A model generated the notes under the pieces. The model saw only the letters and a program-made list of their open reading frames with translations, was not told the origin of the DNA and did not search any database. This document shows, piece by piece, positions 44,084 through 53,718 of a stretch of 64,000 nucleotides of DNA; the first letter of the stretch is position 1; every line of letters begins with the position of its first letter. A program made the position numbers and the translations under genes. Source of the stretch: Oppiella nova (Eukaryota; Arthropoda; Arachnida; Sarcoptiformes; Oppiidae); assembly GCA_905397405.1 (NCBI GenBank), contig CAJPVJ010000013.1:23020-87019 (forward strand). Reading direction: 5' to 3'.

Positions 44084-45163
44084 ATGCGCGCGTACAATTT
44101 CTGTGCTGGTCCTGCTGCATTACCTACTGCCGTTTTAGAAAAAGCTCAGGCTGAGTTATTGGATTGGCACGGTAAAGGCTTATCCATCATGGAAATGAGC
44201 CATCGTAGCAAAGACTATGTGGCTGTCGCTGAAAAAGCAGAAGCAGATTTACGTAAATTGATGAACATTCCAGAGAACTATAAAGTATTGTTCTTACAAG
44301 GTGGTGCATCACTTCAGTTTTCTGCAATTCCACTCAATTTATTGGGTAAAAATTCTAAAGCTGATTATATCCATACTGGGATTTGGTCAGAAAAAGCCAC
44401 TAAAGAAGCGCAACGTTATGGCGATATCAATATCGTTGAAGCGGCAACAAGCATAAATGGAAAGCTTGCAATTTCTGAGCAAAGTACATGGAACTTGTCA
44501 GACGATGCGGCTTATGTCCATTATGCTGAAAATGAAACAATTGGTGGTATTCAATTTGCCAATATTCCAGAAACAGATAAACCTTTAGTTTCTGATTTTT
44601 CATCAAGTATTTTATCTGCACCATTAGACGTATCTAAGTTTGGTTTGATCTATGCTGGAGCACAAAAGAATATTGGCCCAGCAGGTTTAACCCTTGTGAT
44701 CGTGCGTGATGATTTATTGGATCAAGCAAAACCTGAAATTCCAAGCTTGTTAAAATATGGTTCACAAGCGAAGAATGATTCTATGGTGAATACGCCAGCA
44801 ACTTATGCTTGGTATTTGTCTGGTTTGGTTTTTGAATGGTTACTTGAGCAGGGCGGTGTAGACGCAATGTATAAAACCAACCTTGAAAAATCTAAATTGC
44901 TATATGGTTATATTGATTCTAGTGATTTTTATAATAACCCGATCGCACTTCCAAACCGTTCAATCATGAATGTACCGTTTACTTTGGCAGATGAAGCATT
45001 GGATAAATTATTCTTGAAAGAAGCTGAAGAAAATCATTTACTCAATCTTGCGGGTCATCGTTCAGTGGGTGGTATGCGAGCAAGTATTTATAACGCTGTA
45101 CCTTTGGACGGCGTACAAGCACTTGTCAACTTTATGGATGACTTTGCTCAACGTAACGGCTAA
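44084..45163 (+). CDS. serC: Phosphoserine aminotransferase
   Basis: The ATG at 44084 ('MRAYNFCAGPAALP') has AGGGA 8 nt upstream; an upstream frame to 44018 is not needed. The product has 359 residues, the family's usual length. The PLP lysine is Lys195 in 'YAGAQKNIGPAGL'. Other signatures are 'LFLQGGASLQFSAIPLNLL' and 'VSDFSSSILSAPLDVSKF', and the end 'GHRSVGGMRASIYNAVPL'. It converts 3-phosphohydroxypyruvate to phosphoserine with glutamate, and also serves vitamin B6 synthesis. It is monocistronic. Confidence 0.97.
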   Translation: MRAYNFCAGPAALPTAVLEKAQAELLDWHGKGLSIMEMSHRSKDYVAVAEKAEADLRKLMNIPENYKVLFLQGGASLQFSAIPLNLLGKNSKADYIHTGIWSEKATKEAQRYGDINIVEAATSINGKLAISEQSTWNLSDDAAYVHYAENETIGGIQFANIPETDKPLVSDFSSSILSAPLDVSKFGLIYAGAQKNIGPAGLTLVIVRDDLLDQAKPEIPSLLKYGSQAKNDSMVNTPATYAWYLSGLVFEWLLEQGGVDAMYKTNLEKSKLLYGYIDSSDFYNNPIALPNRSIMNVPFTLADEALDKLFLKEAEENHLLNLAGHRSVGGMRASIYNAVPLDGVQALVNFMDDFAQRNG

Positions 45164-45250
45164 TCTCACTTCAAAACATTTAAATGATTTGTTGTGGTCG
45201 ATCAGGACCTAATTTTCTCCTTTGATTGAGTAAACAGGTAAAGCCCTAGA

Positions 45251-45288
45251 CATAAAAAAATCCCTCCAGAGTGAGGGGTTTTTTTATG
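45251..45288. terminator. Terminator of serC, shared with convergent small gene
   Basis: Arms CATAAAAAAATCCCTC and GAGGGGTTTTTTTATG around CAGAGT, U-rich on both strands. It lies between serC and the small minus-strand gene. Confidence 0.85.
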
Positions 45289-45309
45289 TGAGATAAATGT
45301 CGTAAAACA

Positions 45310-45462
45310 TTAAGTCGTTGGGAATATGCCTAATATATGGATCATCATTGCAGCTAAAAACATACCCAGAACAAAAAAGCAGCAGGCTCCTTTATCCAAG
45401 CGTAAGTGAAAACCACTAACTTGATTGATTAGACTAGTCGATTGTTCAGGTATAATTTTCAT
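45310..45462 (-). CDS. Small membrane protein (50 aa)
   Basis: A short minus-strand frame from an ATG at 45462 with AGG 9 nt upstream to a TAA at 45310. The 50-residue product starts 'MKIIPEQSTSLINQVSGFHL' then a basic/charged turn ('RLDKGAC'). One hydrophobic helix ('CFFVLGMFLAAMMIHILGIF') and a short tail complete it. It ends just before the bidirectional terminator, the proper place for the end of a transcript. The helix, ribosome site and terminator support a real gene. The function is unknown. Confidence 0.5.
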   Translation of the reverse strand: MKIIPEQSTSLINQVSGFHLRLDKGACCFFVLGMFLAAMMIHILGIFPTT

Positions 45463-45989
45463 TACTGAGCCTAGATTTTTAAATTATTGTTTAAATCCTA
45501 TTGGTTCGTCGTATTTTTAACATAATTGACTGGTTAAATAAAGTGCTAAATTACATTATTAATATGTTGTGGCTTTTATTATCTCCCGATTAATAAAAAT
45601 ATTATGAATTTATAATCATGATTTTGTGGATACATTGTGGATAACTTGACTATTTTTTAGTCTTTATATGGAAAATAATCCGATTTAAGTATAAAAATGA
45701 AGTCTATTTTTCAACAAGATCATGATATTTATTGGTTTAATTTTTATACTTAAGCTGCTGTTTTTAAATTTATTTTTGAATTCGTTTTCTTGGGATTTTT
45801 CAAATAGGGGAATGTATTTATTATTTAAATAAACAGACGATATTCTTCAACTTAAATAGTTTTAAAAAGGCCTGATTATTTAAGTTTGAATTTAAACTGT
45901 GGATAACTGGTAAATTTGAATTCAAAAAGATAAAAAGTGCGAGGTTCTATTTAGATATAATAGAAATGTTACAAAACATGTAATAAAAA
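45463..45989. other. AT-rich intergenic region with DnaA boxes
   Basis: About 530 nt with no gene. It contains TGTGGATAA at 45636-45644 and 45898-45906 (perfect DnaA boxes) and TGTGGATAC at 45625-45633 (one mismatch), all in the same orientation, inside very AT-rich DNA. Confidence 0.5.
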
Positions 45990-45990
45990 A

Positions 45991-46013
45991 GCATGATGGG
46001 TTTTCCATCATGC
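45991..46013 (-). terminator. Terminator of the 46033-46962 gene
   Basis: GCATGATGG and CCATCATGC around a 5-nt loop, with a T run on the minus strand (AAAAAA at 45985-45990). Confidence 0.85.
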
Positions 46014-46032
46014 TGATCATGTGTTTTTTGAA

Positions 46033-46962
46033 TCAAGCAGCAGAATAAATGTTTGCTTGAATCCAGATATTACCGCGAATATATTGTCCAATTTCAAAAT
46101 TTTTGAAAGCAGGATCCTTTGTTGCGATACGGACTAAGATTGCGGGTTGGTTCTCTTCAAGAATTAAAGTCACATCATAAAGCGTGTAGTCTTGTTGCAT
46201 AAACTGCATTTGAGTTTTACCGACCACTTTACCTTGAAACCAAGCTTCATCCTCTTGGCCTAGGGTTTCTCCATAGAGGTATGCCACCATTTTAGAAAAA
46301 TCAACAGTAACAGGCGCTTTATCATCTTCTGACTTCGCTTCCCATGCATCAATTTGCTCTTGAAGGTTTTCAGGTGCAATACCATTATTTTGTGAAAGAA
46401 TATCGTTTAACGCACGATGGTGTTTGATTGAAGCAGGATCATCAACAATGATTTGTTCATGGTCAGAAACTTTTTCAAGTTCATAGGCCCATGCATTCAG
46501 TTGAACTTTATATTGTTGATCTTGCAAATATTGATGGCCGTTTACACTGTACAAACTGTCAAATGCATAAACTACACTATTTGTTCCTACTTTTAAGCTA
46601 AGTACGGCTTGAGTATTAGTTTTACAGGTAATAATACGGTCAATAGAAGCATTTAATTGATAGGGACTTTCAAAACTTGGGAAAGCCGTTTTTACAGCTT
46701 TAGGTTTGTTATTCTCAACATCAATCACTTGACAGAGCTGTACAGAAGAACCGCTTGGACCTTGGATTAACCAAGTTGATACATCCATATCGCATTCTTT
46801 TGAACAAAGCCCCATGGGCATCACTGGTGCATCCAAAGCCAAACCTAACCATTTGGGCACTTCGGAAGTTGGATTTTCAGTCAATAGACTCCAATGTTCG
46901 ACATGGCTACCAAAATTCTGATCTTCTATGATAATTGTTTCAGGTCTGTTTTGATTGTTCAT
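46033..46962 (-). CDS. Hypothetical cytoplasmic protein
   Basis: The open frame begins at 47022, but the ATG at 46962 ('MNNQNRPETIIIEDQNFG') is the likelier start, giving 309 residues. Neither candidate has a strong ribosome site. There is no signal peptide or membrane segment. Three cysteines cluster at 'GLCSKECDMD' and 'VQLCQVID'. The C-terminal part looks like an OB or beta-barrel fold ('WFQGKVVGKTQMQFMQQDY' and 'FEIGQYIRGNIWIQANIY'). I do not recognise the family. It diverges from the YaiI gene. Confidence 0.65.
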   Translation of the reverse strand: MNNQNRPETIIIEDQNFGSHVEHWSLLTENPTSEVPKWLGLALDAPVMPMGLCSKECDMDVSTWLIQGPSGSSVQLCQVIDVENNKPKAVKTAFPSFESPYQLNASIDRIITCKTNTQAVLSLKVGTNSVVYAFDSLYSVNGHQYLQDQQYKVQLNAWAYELEKVSDHEQIIVDDPASIKHHRALNDILSQNNGIAPENLQEQIDAWEAKSEDDKAPVTVDFSKMVAYLYGETLGQEDEAWFQGKVVGKTQMQFMQQDYTLYDVTLILEENQPAILVRIATKDPAFKNFEIGQYIRGNIWIQANIYSAA

Positions 46963-47237
46963 TTTCACGATTTTAAATGCCTCTCTTATGCTATTAAATC
47001 GAGGGTGATTGCTAGATTTCAAGTCCTGAAATGTAAAATCATAAGAAAAACCAGAATATTAAGCTCAATTACCATAAACCACGCGCGAAATTGTACTTTT
47101 AATCACCAAAAGCGAGATGAAAAGTTTGATTGGATCTGAAAGTCGTTAAAGTTTTTCGCGATAAATAAAAAAATATGCATAGGACAGCGAAGCGGCATTT
47201 TGTTAAAATGTTGAAAAATCTTTATCAGAGATGTTGT

Positions 47238-47708
47238 GTGCTGCCATTTAAACTTTGGGTCGATGCAGATGCTTTACCTAAAATTCTTCGTGAAGTGATC
47301 TTACGTGCATCAGACCGTTATCAATTGGAAGTTACTTTTGTTGCAAACCAGCCTGTAGGTATTACACCGTCTGTACGGATCAACTCAATTCAAGCAATGT
47401 CGGGTGCAGATCAAGCTGACCAAGAAATTGTTGATCGTATGGGGGAGCATGATATTGTGATTACTCAGGATATCCCTTTAGCGGCACAGGTTATTGAAAA
47501 GGGTGGTGTGGCAATTCATCCACGTGGAGAGGTGTATACTTCAGCCAACGTCAAGGCTCGCCTACATTTGCGTGATTTTATGGATACTTTGCGTGGTGCA
47601 GGTGTACAAACAGGTGGGCCACCACCGATTTCTGAGCGTGATAAACGTGAGTTTTCGAGTAGCTTAGACCAAACCATTCTCAAGCAGAAACGTAGGACTT
47701 CGATATAA
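47238..47708 (+). CDS. YaiI/YqxD family protein (DUF188)
   Basis: The family start is 'M(GTG)[14 protein letters not shown]', so the GTG at 47238 is chosen; GAGA lies 9 nt upstream. This gives 156 residues, the usual length. Family motifs are '[16 protein letters not shown]', '[20 protein letters not shown]' and '[20 protein letters not shown]', with '[20 protein letters not shown]' near the end. The fold is PIN-like and the acidic residues may bind metal, but the activity is not established. The upstream frame from 47175 has no supporting start. Confidence 0.88.
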   Translation: MLPFKLWVDADALPKILREVILRASDRYQLEVTFVANQPVGITPSVRINSIQAMSGADQADQEIVDRMGEHDIVITQDIPLAAQVIEKGGVAIHPRGEVYTSANVKARLHLRDFMDTLRGAGVQTGGPPPISERDKREFSSSLDQTILKQKRRTSI

Positions 47709-47898
47709 GTTTAACTCATGCTTTGAATAATCATCTGCGACTGATTTTTTCGACCTTTTGAATGACTCGACCTTGCTTTTCAATAGATCTTCACATTGCT
47801 TGATTAAGATTTAAGTGAATTTGCAAAGATTAATGTAGAAATTCATTTTTAAACCCAGCACATTTTAATTCACATCCAGCAGTCATTTAGGAATCTTT

Positions 47899-48807
47899 AT
47901 GCCCTCCAAATCCAACCTGATGACGACCTATATTTTATTGGTCTTCATTTGGGCAAGTACGCCTTTGGCAATTGTATGGAGTGTGGCAGATTTACATATG
48001 ATGTGGGCTTTGGTTTTGCGGTTTTTTATCGCCTTGCCGATTGCTTTAATTCTATTGCTGATTTTAAAGGTTAAATTACCGCGCAATAAAATTGCTTTAC
48101 ATAGTTATTTAGCCGGCTCATTTAGTCTGATTGGTTCGCAAATTTTTACCTATGCTGCAACCAGTTATTTAAGTTCAGGTATTATTGCTTTGATGTTTGG
48201 ATTAGCTCCAATTATGGCAGGGCTCATTGGTCGTTTTGTTTTTGGTCAAAGATTATTGGGGATTCAATGGCTTGGGATGCTGGTTGCTGTTGTTGGCCTC
48301 GCCATTATTTGTACCAGTAGCGGGGCAAGTCAACATGTGCATCCTGTTGGAATCTTGTTGATGTTGATGAGTGTATTTACCTATGCTTTTTCCATCTTTT
48401 GGGTAAAAAAAGTAAATGCAGATGTCGTTCCAATGGCGCAAGCAACAGGTTCAATCTTGGTTTCTACCTTGGCTGCAATGTGTATTATTCCTTTTATTTG
48501 GCAGTATGCACCTACGCATATTCCCGAAACCAAATCATTATTGGCGTTGATTTATACCGTATTGATGGCTTCATTACTGGCGATGTTTTGTTATTTTAAA
48601 TTGGTGCAAAATATTAAAGCTACAACCTTGTCATTGACGACTGTGATGACCCCTATGATTGCCATGTTTTTAGGTGCGATGCTCAATAATGAGAAACCGA
48701 CAATGAGTGTGTTTATTGGTGCGGCGGTTTTGATCTTTGGACTAATTTTATACTTTTATAAAGATTTTAAAGCACGTCACTTGCTGGCTAAAAAGATTGA
48801 AAATTAG
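47899..48807 (+). CDS. EamA/DMT-family transporter
   Basis: A 302-residue protein with ten hydrophobic helices in two repeats, each an EamA domain ('YILLVFIWASTPLAIVWSV' starts the first, 'HPVGILLMLMSVFTYAFSI' the second). Family signatures are 'LRFFIALPIALILLL', 'YLSSGIIALMFGLAPIMAGL' and 'TTVMTPMIAMFLGAML'. It is an inner-membrane exporter or importer of metabolites; the substrate is not readable. The gene stands alone. The nearly 300-nt gap after it (48808-49105) holds only the promoter region of the next gene. Confidence 0.85.
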   Translation: MPSKSNLMTTYILLVFIWASTPLAIVWSVADLHMMWALVLRFFIALPIALILLLILKVKLPRNKIALHSYLAGSFSLIGSQIFTYAATSYLSSGIIALMFGLAPIMAGLIGRFVFGQRLLGIQWLGMLVAVVGLAIICTSSGASQHVHPVGILLMLMSVFTYAFSIFWVKKVNADVVPMAQATGSILVSTLAAMCIIPFIWQYAPTHIPETKSLLALIYTVLMASLLAMFCYFKLVQNIKATTLSLTTVMTPMIAMFLGAMLNNEKPTMSVFIGAAVLIFGLILYFYKDFKARHLLAKKIEN

Positions 48808-49105
48808 CATCGATTTTTTCTTTTTCCTTTAGATTTTATGCACAGTGATTAACCTCAAACTAAGTTTGGATTGATGCTTTTGAAATAAGATGTGTTTTTA
48901 ATTTTTATACTAAGTTAATCATGATACTTACAAAATGATGAAAGCCAATATGAGTCATTTTAAATAAAGCACTTTGTATAAAATAGTATATTTACTTCAC
49001 CATTTTAGATAAAAGCAATCATGATAATAATTGAAGATATTGAGATAAAAGAATAAAGATAAATGGCATAGGATAAAAATAATAACCAAAATGAGTTGAA
49101 GAGAA

Positions 49106-50497
49106 ATGACGAAGCAGATCCGCTTTAACGCCTTTGAAATGAATTGTATTGCACATCAATCTCCTGGTTTATGGCGTCATCCTTCAGATCGCTCGACAGA
49201 ATATAAAGATATTGAGTATTGGACTGACCTTGCTAAAATCTTGGAAAAGGGCGTGTTTGATGGCATTTTTATTGCGGATGTACTCGGGATATATGATGTT
49301 TACCACCACAGCGCAGAACATGCATTAACAGGTGCAGTACAAGTCCCGGTCAATGATCCTTTGCAAATTGTTCCAGCGATGGCTGCGGTAACACGGCATT
49401 TAGGTTTCGGTGTAACTACATCAATATCTTTTGAACATCCTTATCCTTTTGCACGAAGAATCAGTACATTAGATCATCTTACCAAAGGTCGGGTGGGATG
49501 GAATATTGTCACCTCCTATTTGGAAAGTGGTTCTAAAAACTTAGGACTAAATACGCAATTAAATCATGATGATCGCTATGACATTGCCGATGAGTATTTA
49601 GAAGTGCTATATAAGTTGTGGGAAGGGTCTTGGGAAAGCGATGCTGTTTTAAGAGATAAGCAGGCTGGGATCTTTGCAGATCATACAAAAGTTCATCCTA
49701 TTTCACATGAGGGGAAATACTTTAAAGTTCCTGGTATTCATATTTGTGAACCTTCGCCACAACGCACGCCTGTACTGTACCAAGCAGGTGCTTCAGCTCG
49801 TGGACAAAAATTTGCAAGCCAAAATGCCGAATGTATTTTTATTGCACCACCGTCAAAAATAGCAGCCAAGAAAATTGTTCAAAGTATTCGTGAAAAATTA
49901 AAGCAGGAAGGACGAGATCCTTATGCTGTTAAAATTTATAGCTTATTGTCAATTGTAACCGATAAAACGGATAAAAAGGCACAGGCGAAATTTAAAGAAT
50001 ATCAGTCTTATGGAAGCTATGATGGTGCATTGACCTTGGTATCTGGTTGGTCTGGTGTGGATTTTTCACAGTATCAACCTCATGATAAAGTTGAGTATAT
50101 TGAAACTAATGCGATTCAATCGATGTTAGATGCTTATGTCAATGCAGATCCTAAGCGTATTTGGACAATTGAAGAAATTGCCCATTGGAATAGTGTGGGG
50201 GGAAATGGTCCTGTATTGGTCGGTTCAGCACAAACGGTTGCAGATGAGTTACAACAATGGGTAGAAGATACCGATGTTGATGGTTTTAATTTAGCCTATA
50301 TTCTTGCTCATCAAACTTTTATTGATATTGTAGATTTTATTGTACCTGAGCTACAACGCCGTGGTGTTTATCAAACAGAATATCGTCAGGGGACTTTACG
50401 AGAAAAACTATTTCAACAAAGTGCTTATTTGCCAGAGAATCATCGAGGTGCACAATATCGTAAAGAGAATACGGATAGATTGGCACAAGCAAGTTAG
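49106..50497 (+). CDS. LLM-class flavin-dependent monooxygenase (NtaA/SnaA/DszA family)
   Basis: A 463-residue TIM-barrel FMN-dependent monooxygenase. Family motifs are 'FNAFEMNCIAHQSPGLWRHP', 'GVFDGIFIADVLGIYDVY', 'STLDHLTKGRVGWNIVTSYL' and 'VLYQAGASARGQKFASQNAE'. The group uses reduced flavin from a partner reductase to oxidise organosulfur, nitrilotriacetate or similar compounds. Followed by two DszC/Sfn-type flavoproteins, it probably releases sulfur from an organic sulfur source when sulfate is short. The exact substrate is unknown, and no flavin reductase gene is in the window. Confidence 0.85.
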   Translation: MTKQIRFNAFEMNCIAHQSPGLWRHPSDRSTEYKDIEYWTDLAKILEKGVFDGIFIADVLGIYDVYHHSAEHALTGAVQVPVNDPLQIVPAMAAVTRHLGFGVTTSISFEHPYPFARRISTLDHLTKGRVGWNIVTSYLESGSKNLGLNTQLNHDDRYDIADEYLEVLYKLWEGSWESDAVLRDKQAGIFADHTKVHPISHEGKYFKVPGIHICEPSPQRTPVLYQAGASARGQKFASQNAECIFIAPPSKIAAKKIVQSIREKLKQEGRDPYAVKIYSLLSIVTDKTDKKAQAKFKEYQSYGSYDGALTLVSGWSGVDFSQYQPHDKVEYIETNAIQSMLDAYVNADPKRIWTIEEIAHWNSVGGNGPVLVGSAQTVADELQQWVEDTDVDGFNLAYILAHQTFIDIVDFIVPELQRRGVYQTEYRQGTLREKLFQQSAYLPENHRGAQYRKENTDRLAQAS

Positions 50498-50571
50498 TTT
50501 AAATTTAATTTTAAATATGCATTTTAAATAATTATTTATTGCATATTGATTTAGCTTATTAGTTAGAGCCC

Positions 50572-50595
50572 AGCCCACATAATGTGGGCTTTTTT
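50572..50595 (+). terminator. Rho-independent terminator
   Basis: AGCCCACAT, one base, ATGTGGGCTTTTTT, after the LLM monooxygenase gene. It separates this gene from the SfnB-like gene. Confidence 0.8.
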
Positions 50596-50728
50596 ATGAT
50601 TTTAATAGTTATGAATTTTAATGATAAATTTATGATTTTGTTTTGAATAATAAATGCATTTATTCGTATAAATAGCATAAAAAAATAATGCTAGTTTAAA
50701 TCCATGCTTATTTAAAAGAGTAACAACA

Positions 50729-51979
50729 ATGACGGATTTAAACCAAAAAAACTTTTCTTCTCAGACAGCGGTTCCTTTGCAATTTTTTGAATTGAATCAT
50801 GATGCACATGTTATTCAATCGGATGCGGAAGCCATTCAAGTAGCGAAAAATTTGGCCAAAGAATTTGCCAAAGAAGCATCACAACGTGATTATGAACGTC
50901 GTTTGCCGCTTGAGGAGATACAGCTCTATTCACAAAGTGGTTTATGGGGAATTAATATTCCTCAGGCATTTGGTGGGGCTGAAGTGAAATATCGTACTTT
51001 AGCGGAAGTAGTGAAGACCATTTCTAGTGTAGATCCTTCACTTGGACAAATTGCTCAAAATCATTGGGCTTTTATTGAGCATCTCCGTTTAGATGCCAGT
51101 CCTGAGCAGCAACAATTTTTCTTTGCTGAAATTTTAAAAGGTCGACGTCTGGGCAATGCGTTTTCAGAAAAAGGCAGCAAGACCGTTGCTGACTTAGAAA
51201 CCAAAATACATAAAACAGCCCAAGGCTATGAAATTAATGGTCAAAAATTCTTTGCTACAGGGGCTTTATTGGCACATTGGGTACCTGTTGTAGCAGTTAA
51301 TGAAGAGGGGTTGCCTGTGGTTGCCTTAACGCCACGGACCAGTACAGGTCTGGAAATTGTTAATGATTGGTCTGGATTTGGACAAAGAACCACAGCGAGT
51401 GGAACTGTGTTATTAAAACAAGTTCAAGTCGATGAAAAATATATTGTGCCGATTCACAAAGCCTTTGAAAGACCTACAGCAGCAGGTGCTATTTCTCAAT
51501 TTATTCAAGCCGCAGTAGATGCTGGTATTGCTCGTGGTGCAATTGATGAAACGATTCAATATGTACGCTTACATTCACGCCCTTGGATTGACTCAGGTTT
51601 AGAGAAAGCCAGCGATGATCCGTATACCATTGCAAGTATTGGGGAGTTAAAAATCAAATTACGTGCAGCCGAAGCTGTTTTAGACTTGGCTGGTGATGCA
51701 ATTGATCAAGCAATTGCCAATCCATCTGAAGAGAATGCTAATCAGGCGGCATTACTGGTCGCAGAAGCCAAGGTATTAACAACTGAAATTGCCATCCTAG
51801 CTTCAAATAGATTATTTGAATTATCAGGTACTCGTTCAACATTGTCTGAATTAAATTTAGATCGCCATTGGCGTAATGCACGTACTCATACTTTGCATGA
51901 TCCTGTACGTTGGAAATTTAATTTAGTCGGTAATTATTATCTCAATAACATTCACTTACCACGCCATGCGTGGAGTTAA
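50729..51979 (+). CDS. SfnB-family sulfur acquisition oxidoreductase
   Basis: A 416-residue acyl-CoA-dehydrogenase-like flavoprotein. The N-terminal helical domain has 'SGLWGINIPQAFGGAEVKYR'. The middle beta domain has 'EKGSKTVADLETKIHK' and 'FFATGALLAHWVPVVA', and the C-terminal helices carry 'ARTHTLHDPVRWKFNLVGNY'. SfnB and DszC-type members are FMN monooxygenases rather than dehydrogenases, and sit in organosulfur gene clusters induced by sulfur starvation. 'TLHDPVRWK' at the end is typical. It runs into the next related gene. Confidence 0.82.
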   Translation: MTDLNQKNFSSQTAVPLQFFELNHDAHVIQSDAEAIQVAKNLAKEFAKEASQRDYERRLPLEEIQLYSQSGLWGINIPQAFGGAEVKYRTLAEVVKTISSVDPSLGQIAQNHWAFIEHLRLDASPEQQQFFFAEILKGRRLGNAFSEKGSKTVADLETKIHKTAQGYEINGQKFFATGALLAHWVPVVAVNEEGLPVVALTPRTSTGLEIVNDWSGFGQRTTASGTVLLKQVQVDEKYIVPIHKAFERPTAAGAISQFIQAAVDAGIARGAIDETIQYVRLHSRPWIDSGLEKASDDPYTIASIGELKIKLRAAEAVLDLAGDAIDQAIANPSEENANQAALLVAEAKVLTTEIAILASNRLFELSGTRSTLSELNLDRHWRNARTHTLHDPVRWKFNLVGNYYLNNIHLPRHAWS

Positions 51980-52011
51980 GAATAAAAATAACCAACAGAT
52001 GGAGAGAAAAA

Positions 52012-53268
52012 ATGGGTAACTTAGATATTCAAAACCGTTTTATTGAGGATTTATCAATCTCAGCAGACTATGAGAAGGTTGCGTCAAAGTATCGTGCAAT
52101 TTTTGAAAAGATTTCACAAGGTGTCGTTGAGCGCGAGCAACAGCGTATATTGCCGTATGAGCAAATAGACTGGTTAAAACATGCAGGTTTTGGTGCATTA
52201 CGTGTGCCAGTCAAGTTTGGTGGAGATGGGGTGTCTTTACCTCAGTTATTTCAATTGCTCACTGAACTTGCAAAGGCCGATTCAAATATTGTGCAAGCAT
52301 TGCGGGGGCATTTCGCTTTTGTTGAAGATCGATTAAATGCACATAAGTTTAAGAATCAAGAATTATGGTTTAAACGCTTTGTTCAAGGTGATTTGGTGGG
52401 GAATGCATGGACTGAAATCGGTCATGTAAAAATTGGTGATGTGATTACCCGTGTAACTCAAAATAATAATCAATTGCTGGTCAATGGGAAGAAGTACTAT
52501 TCAACAGGTACAATCTTTGCGGATTGGGTTGATTTGTTTGCCTATGATGAACGTACTGATCAGCATGTTATTGCTGCGATTTCTCGACATGCTTCTGGGG
52601 TTGAAGTACAGGATGATTGGGATGGTTTCGGTCAAAAAACTACGGGGAGTGGCACTTTAACGTTAAGCAATGTTGCAGTCGAAGCAGACCATATTTTGCC
52701 TTTTGAGCAACGTTTTAAATATCAGACTGCGTTCTACCAAGTGATTCATTTGGCGACCTTATCGGGGATTGCACAGTCAGCAGTTGCAACATTTATTCAT
52801 GAAGTACAAAAGCGTGATCGTATTTTTAGTCATGGCAATGCTGATTTAGTACGTAATGATCCACAGATTTTACAAGTGATTGGTAAAGCTTCCGCACAAG
52901 CCTATGCAAGTGAAAGTATTACCACTCAAACAGCAGAAGCTTTGCAGCGTGCATATATCAGCCATTTTAGTGAATCCGAAGTAAAAAATATTCAAGCAAA
53001 TAATGATGCTGAATTAGAAGCGGCACAAGGGCAGGTGGTTATTTCTGATTTAGTCTTGGAGTTAACCAGTAAGTTGTTTAATGCGCTTGGCGCATCTGCA
53101 GGTACCACCACAAAACAACTTGATCGCTTCTGGCGCAATGCGCGGGTCGTATCTTCACATAATCCAGTCGTATATAAGGAAAAAGTGATTGGTGATTGGG
53201 AAGTCAATCGTGAACCATTACCTTTTGTTTGGCAAATTGGAACAAGTCCAAAAGTTGGCGCTGCATAA
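52012..53268 (+). CDS. SfnC/DszC-like acyl-CoA dehydrogenase family monooxygenase
   Basis: The ATG at 52012 has GGAGAG 8 nt upstream and lies 32 nt after the previous gene; the frame open to 51970 is not supported. The product has 418 residues. It has the same fold as its neighbour: 'AGFGALRVPVKFGGDGVSL', 'GNAWTEIGHVKIGDVITR', 'YYSTGTIFADWVDLFAYDER' and 'FWRNARVVSSHNPVVYKEKV'. It is probably a flavin-dependent monooxygenase acting on an organosulfur compound. The two genes are diverged paralogues working in one pathway. Confidence 0.82.
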   Translation: MGNLDIQNRFIEDLSISADYEKVASKYRAIFEKISQGVVEREQQRILPYEQIDWLKHAGFGALRVPVKFGGDGVSLPQLFQLLTELAKADSNIVQALRGHFAFVEDRLNAHKFKNQELWFKRFVQGDLVGNAWTEIGHVKIGDVITRVTQNNNQLLVNGKKYYSTGTIFADWVDLFAYDERTDQHVIAAISRHASGVEVQDDWDGFGQKTTGSGTLTLSNVAVEADHILPFEQRFKYQTAFYQVIHLATLSGIAQSAVATFIHEVQKRDRIFSHGNADLVRNDPQILQVIGKASAQAYASESITTQTAEALQRAYISHFSESEVKNIQANNDAELEAAQGQVVISDLVLELTSKLFNALGASAGTTTKQLDRFWRNARVVSSHNPVVYKEKVIGDWEVNREPLPFVWQIGTSPKVGAA

Positions 53269-53298
53269 AATTTAAATTTTAACCACCTTTAGTTCAAG

Positions 53299-53318
53299 GC
53301 TTGCTTATGCAAGCTTTT
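53299..53318 (+). terminator. Terminator of the sulfur operon
   Basis: GCTTGC, loop TTAT, GCAAGC then TTTT. A 12-bp palindrome TACTCATGAGTA follows at 53355-53366 and could be a regulator site. Confidence 0.65.
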
Positions 53319-53418
53319 GATTTTTATAAAGACTATAAAGAAAAATAATTATTGTACTCATGAGTATACAAAATGGCAGATTTGGTACTATGAGGAGAAA
53401 ACAAAGTTAAGTAGATTA

Positions 53419-53684
53419 GGGTCTGTTGACACTTCTTCTATGTTTGCGACAACGAGTGTTTTTTAGACGATATGAGGCGAGAAATACGAAATTTAGTCAT
53501 TCTAAATGAGTAGTTTGTAACGACATAGCGGCAAAAAACACACTAGTCCCGTAGGGTTGTGGCTAAAATTATCTCAGTCTGCGTTATGAAACTCAAAAAT
53601 AGTCTCGCTATTCTTTTCGTTTCATGCCTTATCTGCTCAATTTTAGCCTACAACGCAAGCCATTTATGAAATATCAACAGACCC
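53419..53684 (+). mobile_element. MITE copy 1 (266 bp)
   Basis: The ends are terminal inverted repeats: GGGTCTGTTGA at the left and TCAACAGACCC at the right. TA is present on each side (53417-53418 and 53685-53686), as for a TA target duplication. There is no open frame for a transposase. It is related to the copy at 56429-56738 in reverse orientation; this copy lacks about 45 internal bases. TA duplication points to an IS630/Tc1-type parent. Confidence 0.8.
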
Positions 53685-53718
53685 TAGTACAGCAAAAAAC
53701 AAATACAACGAGGAAATC

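Noticed and set aside
45463-45989. Possible replication origin
   Set aside because: Only two perfect DnaA boxes and none of the usual origin genes (dnaA, dnaN, rpmH) are near. Kept only as a DnaA-binding candidate.
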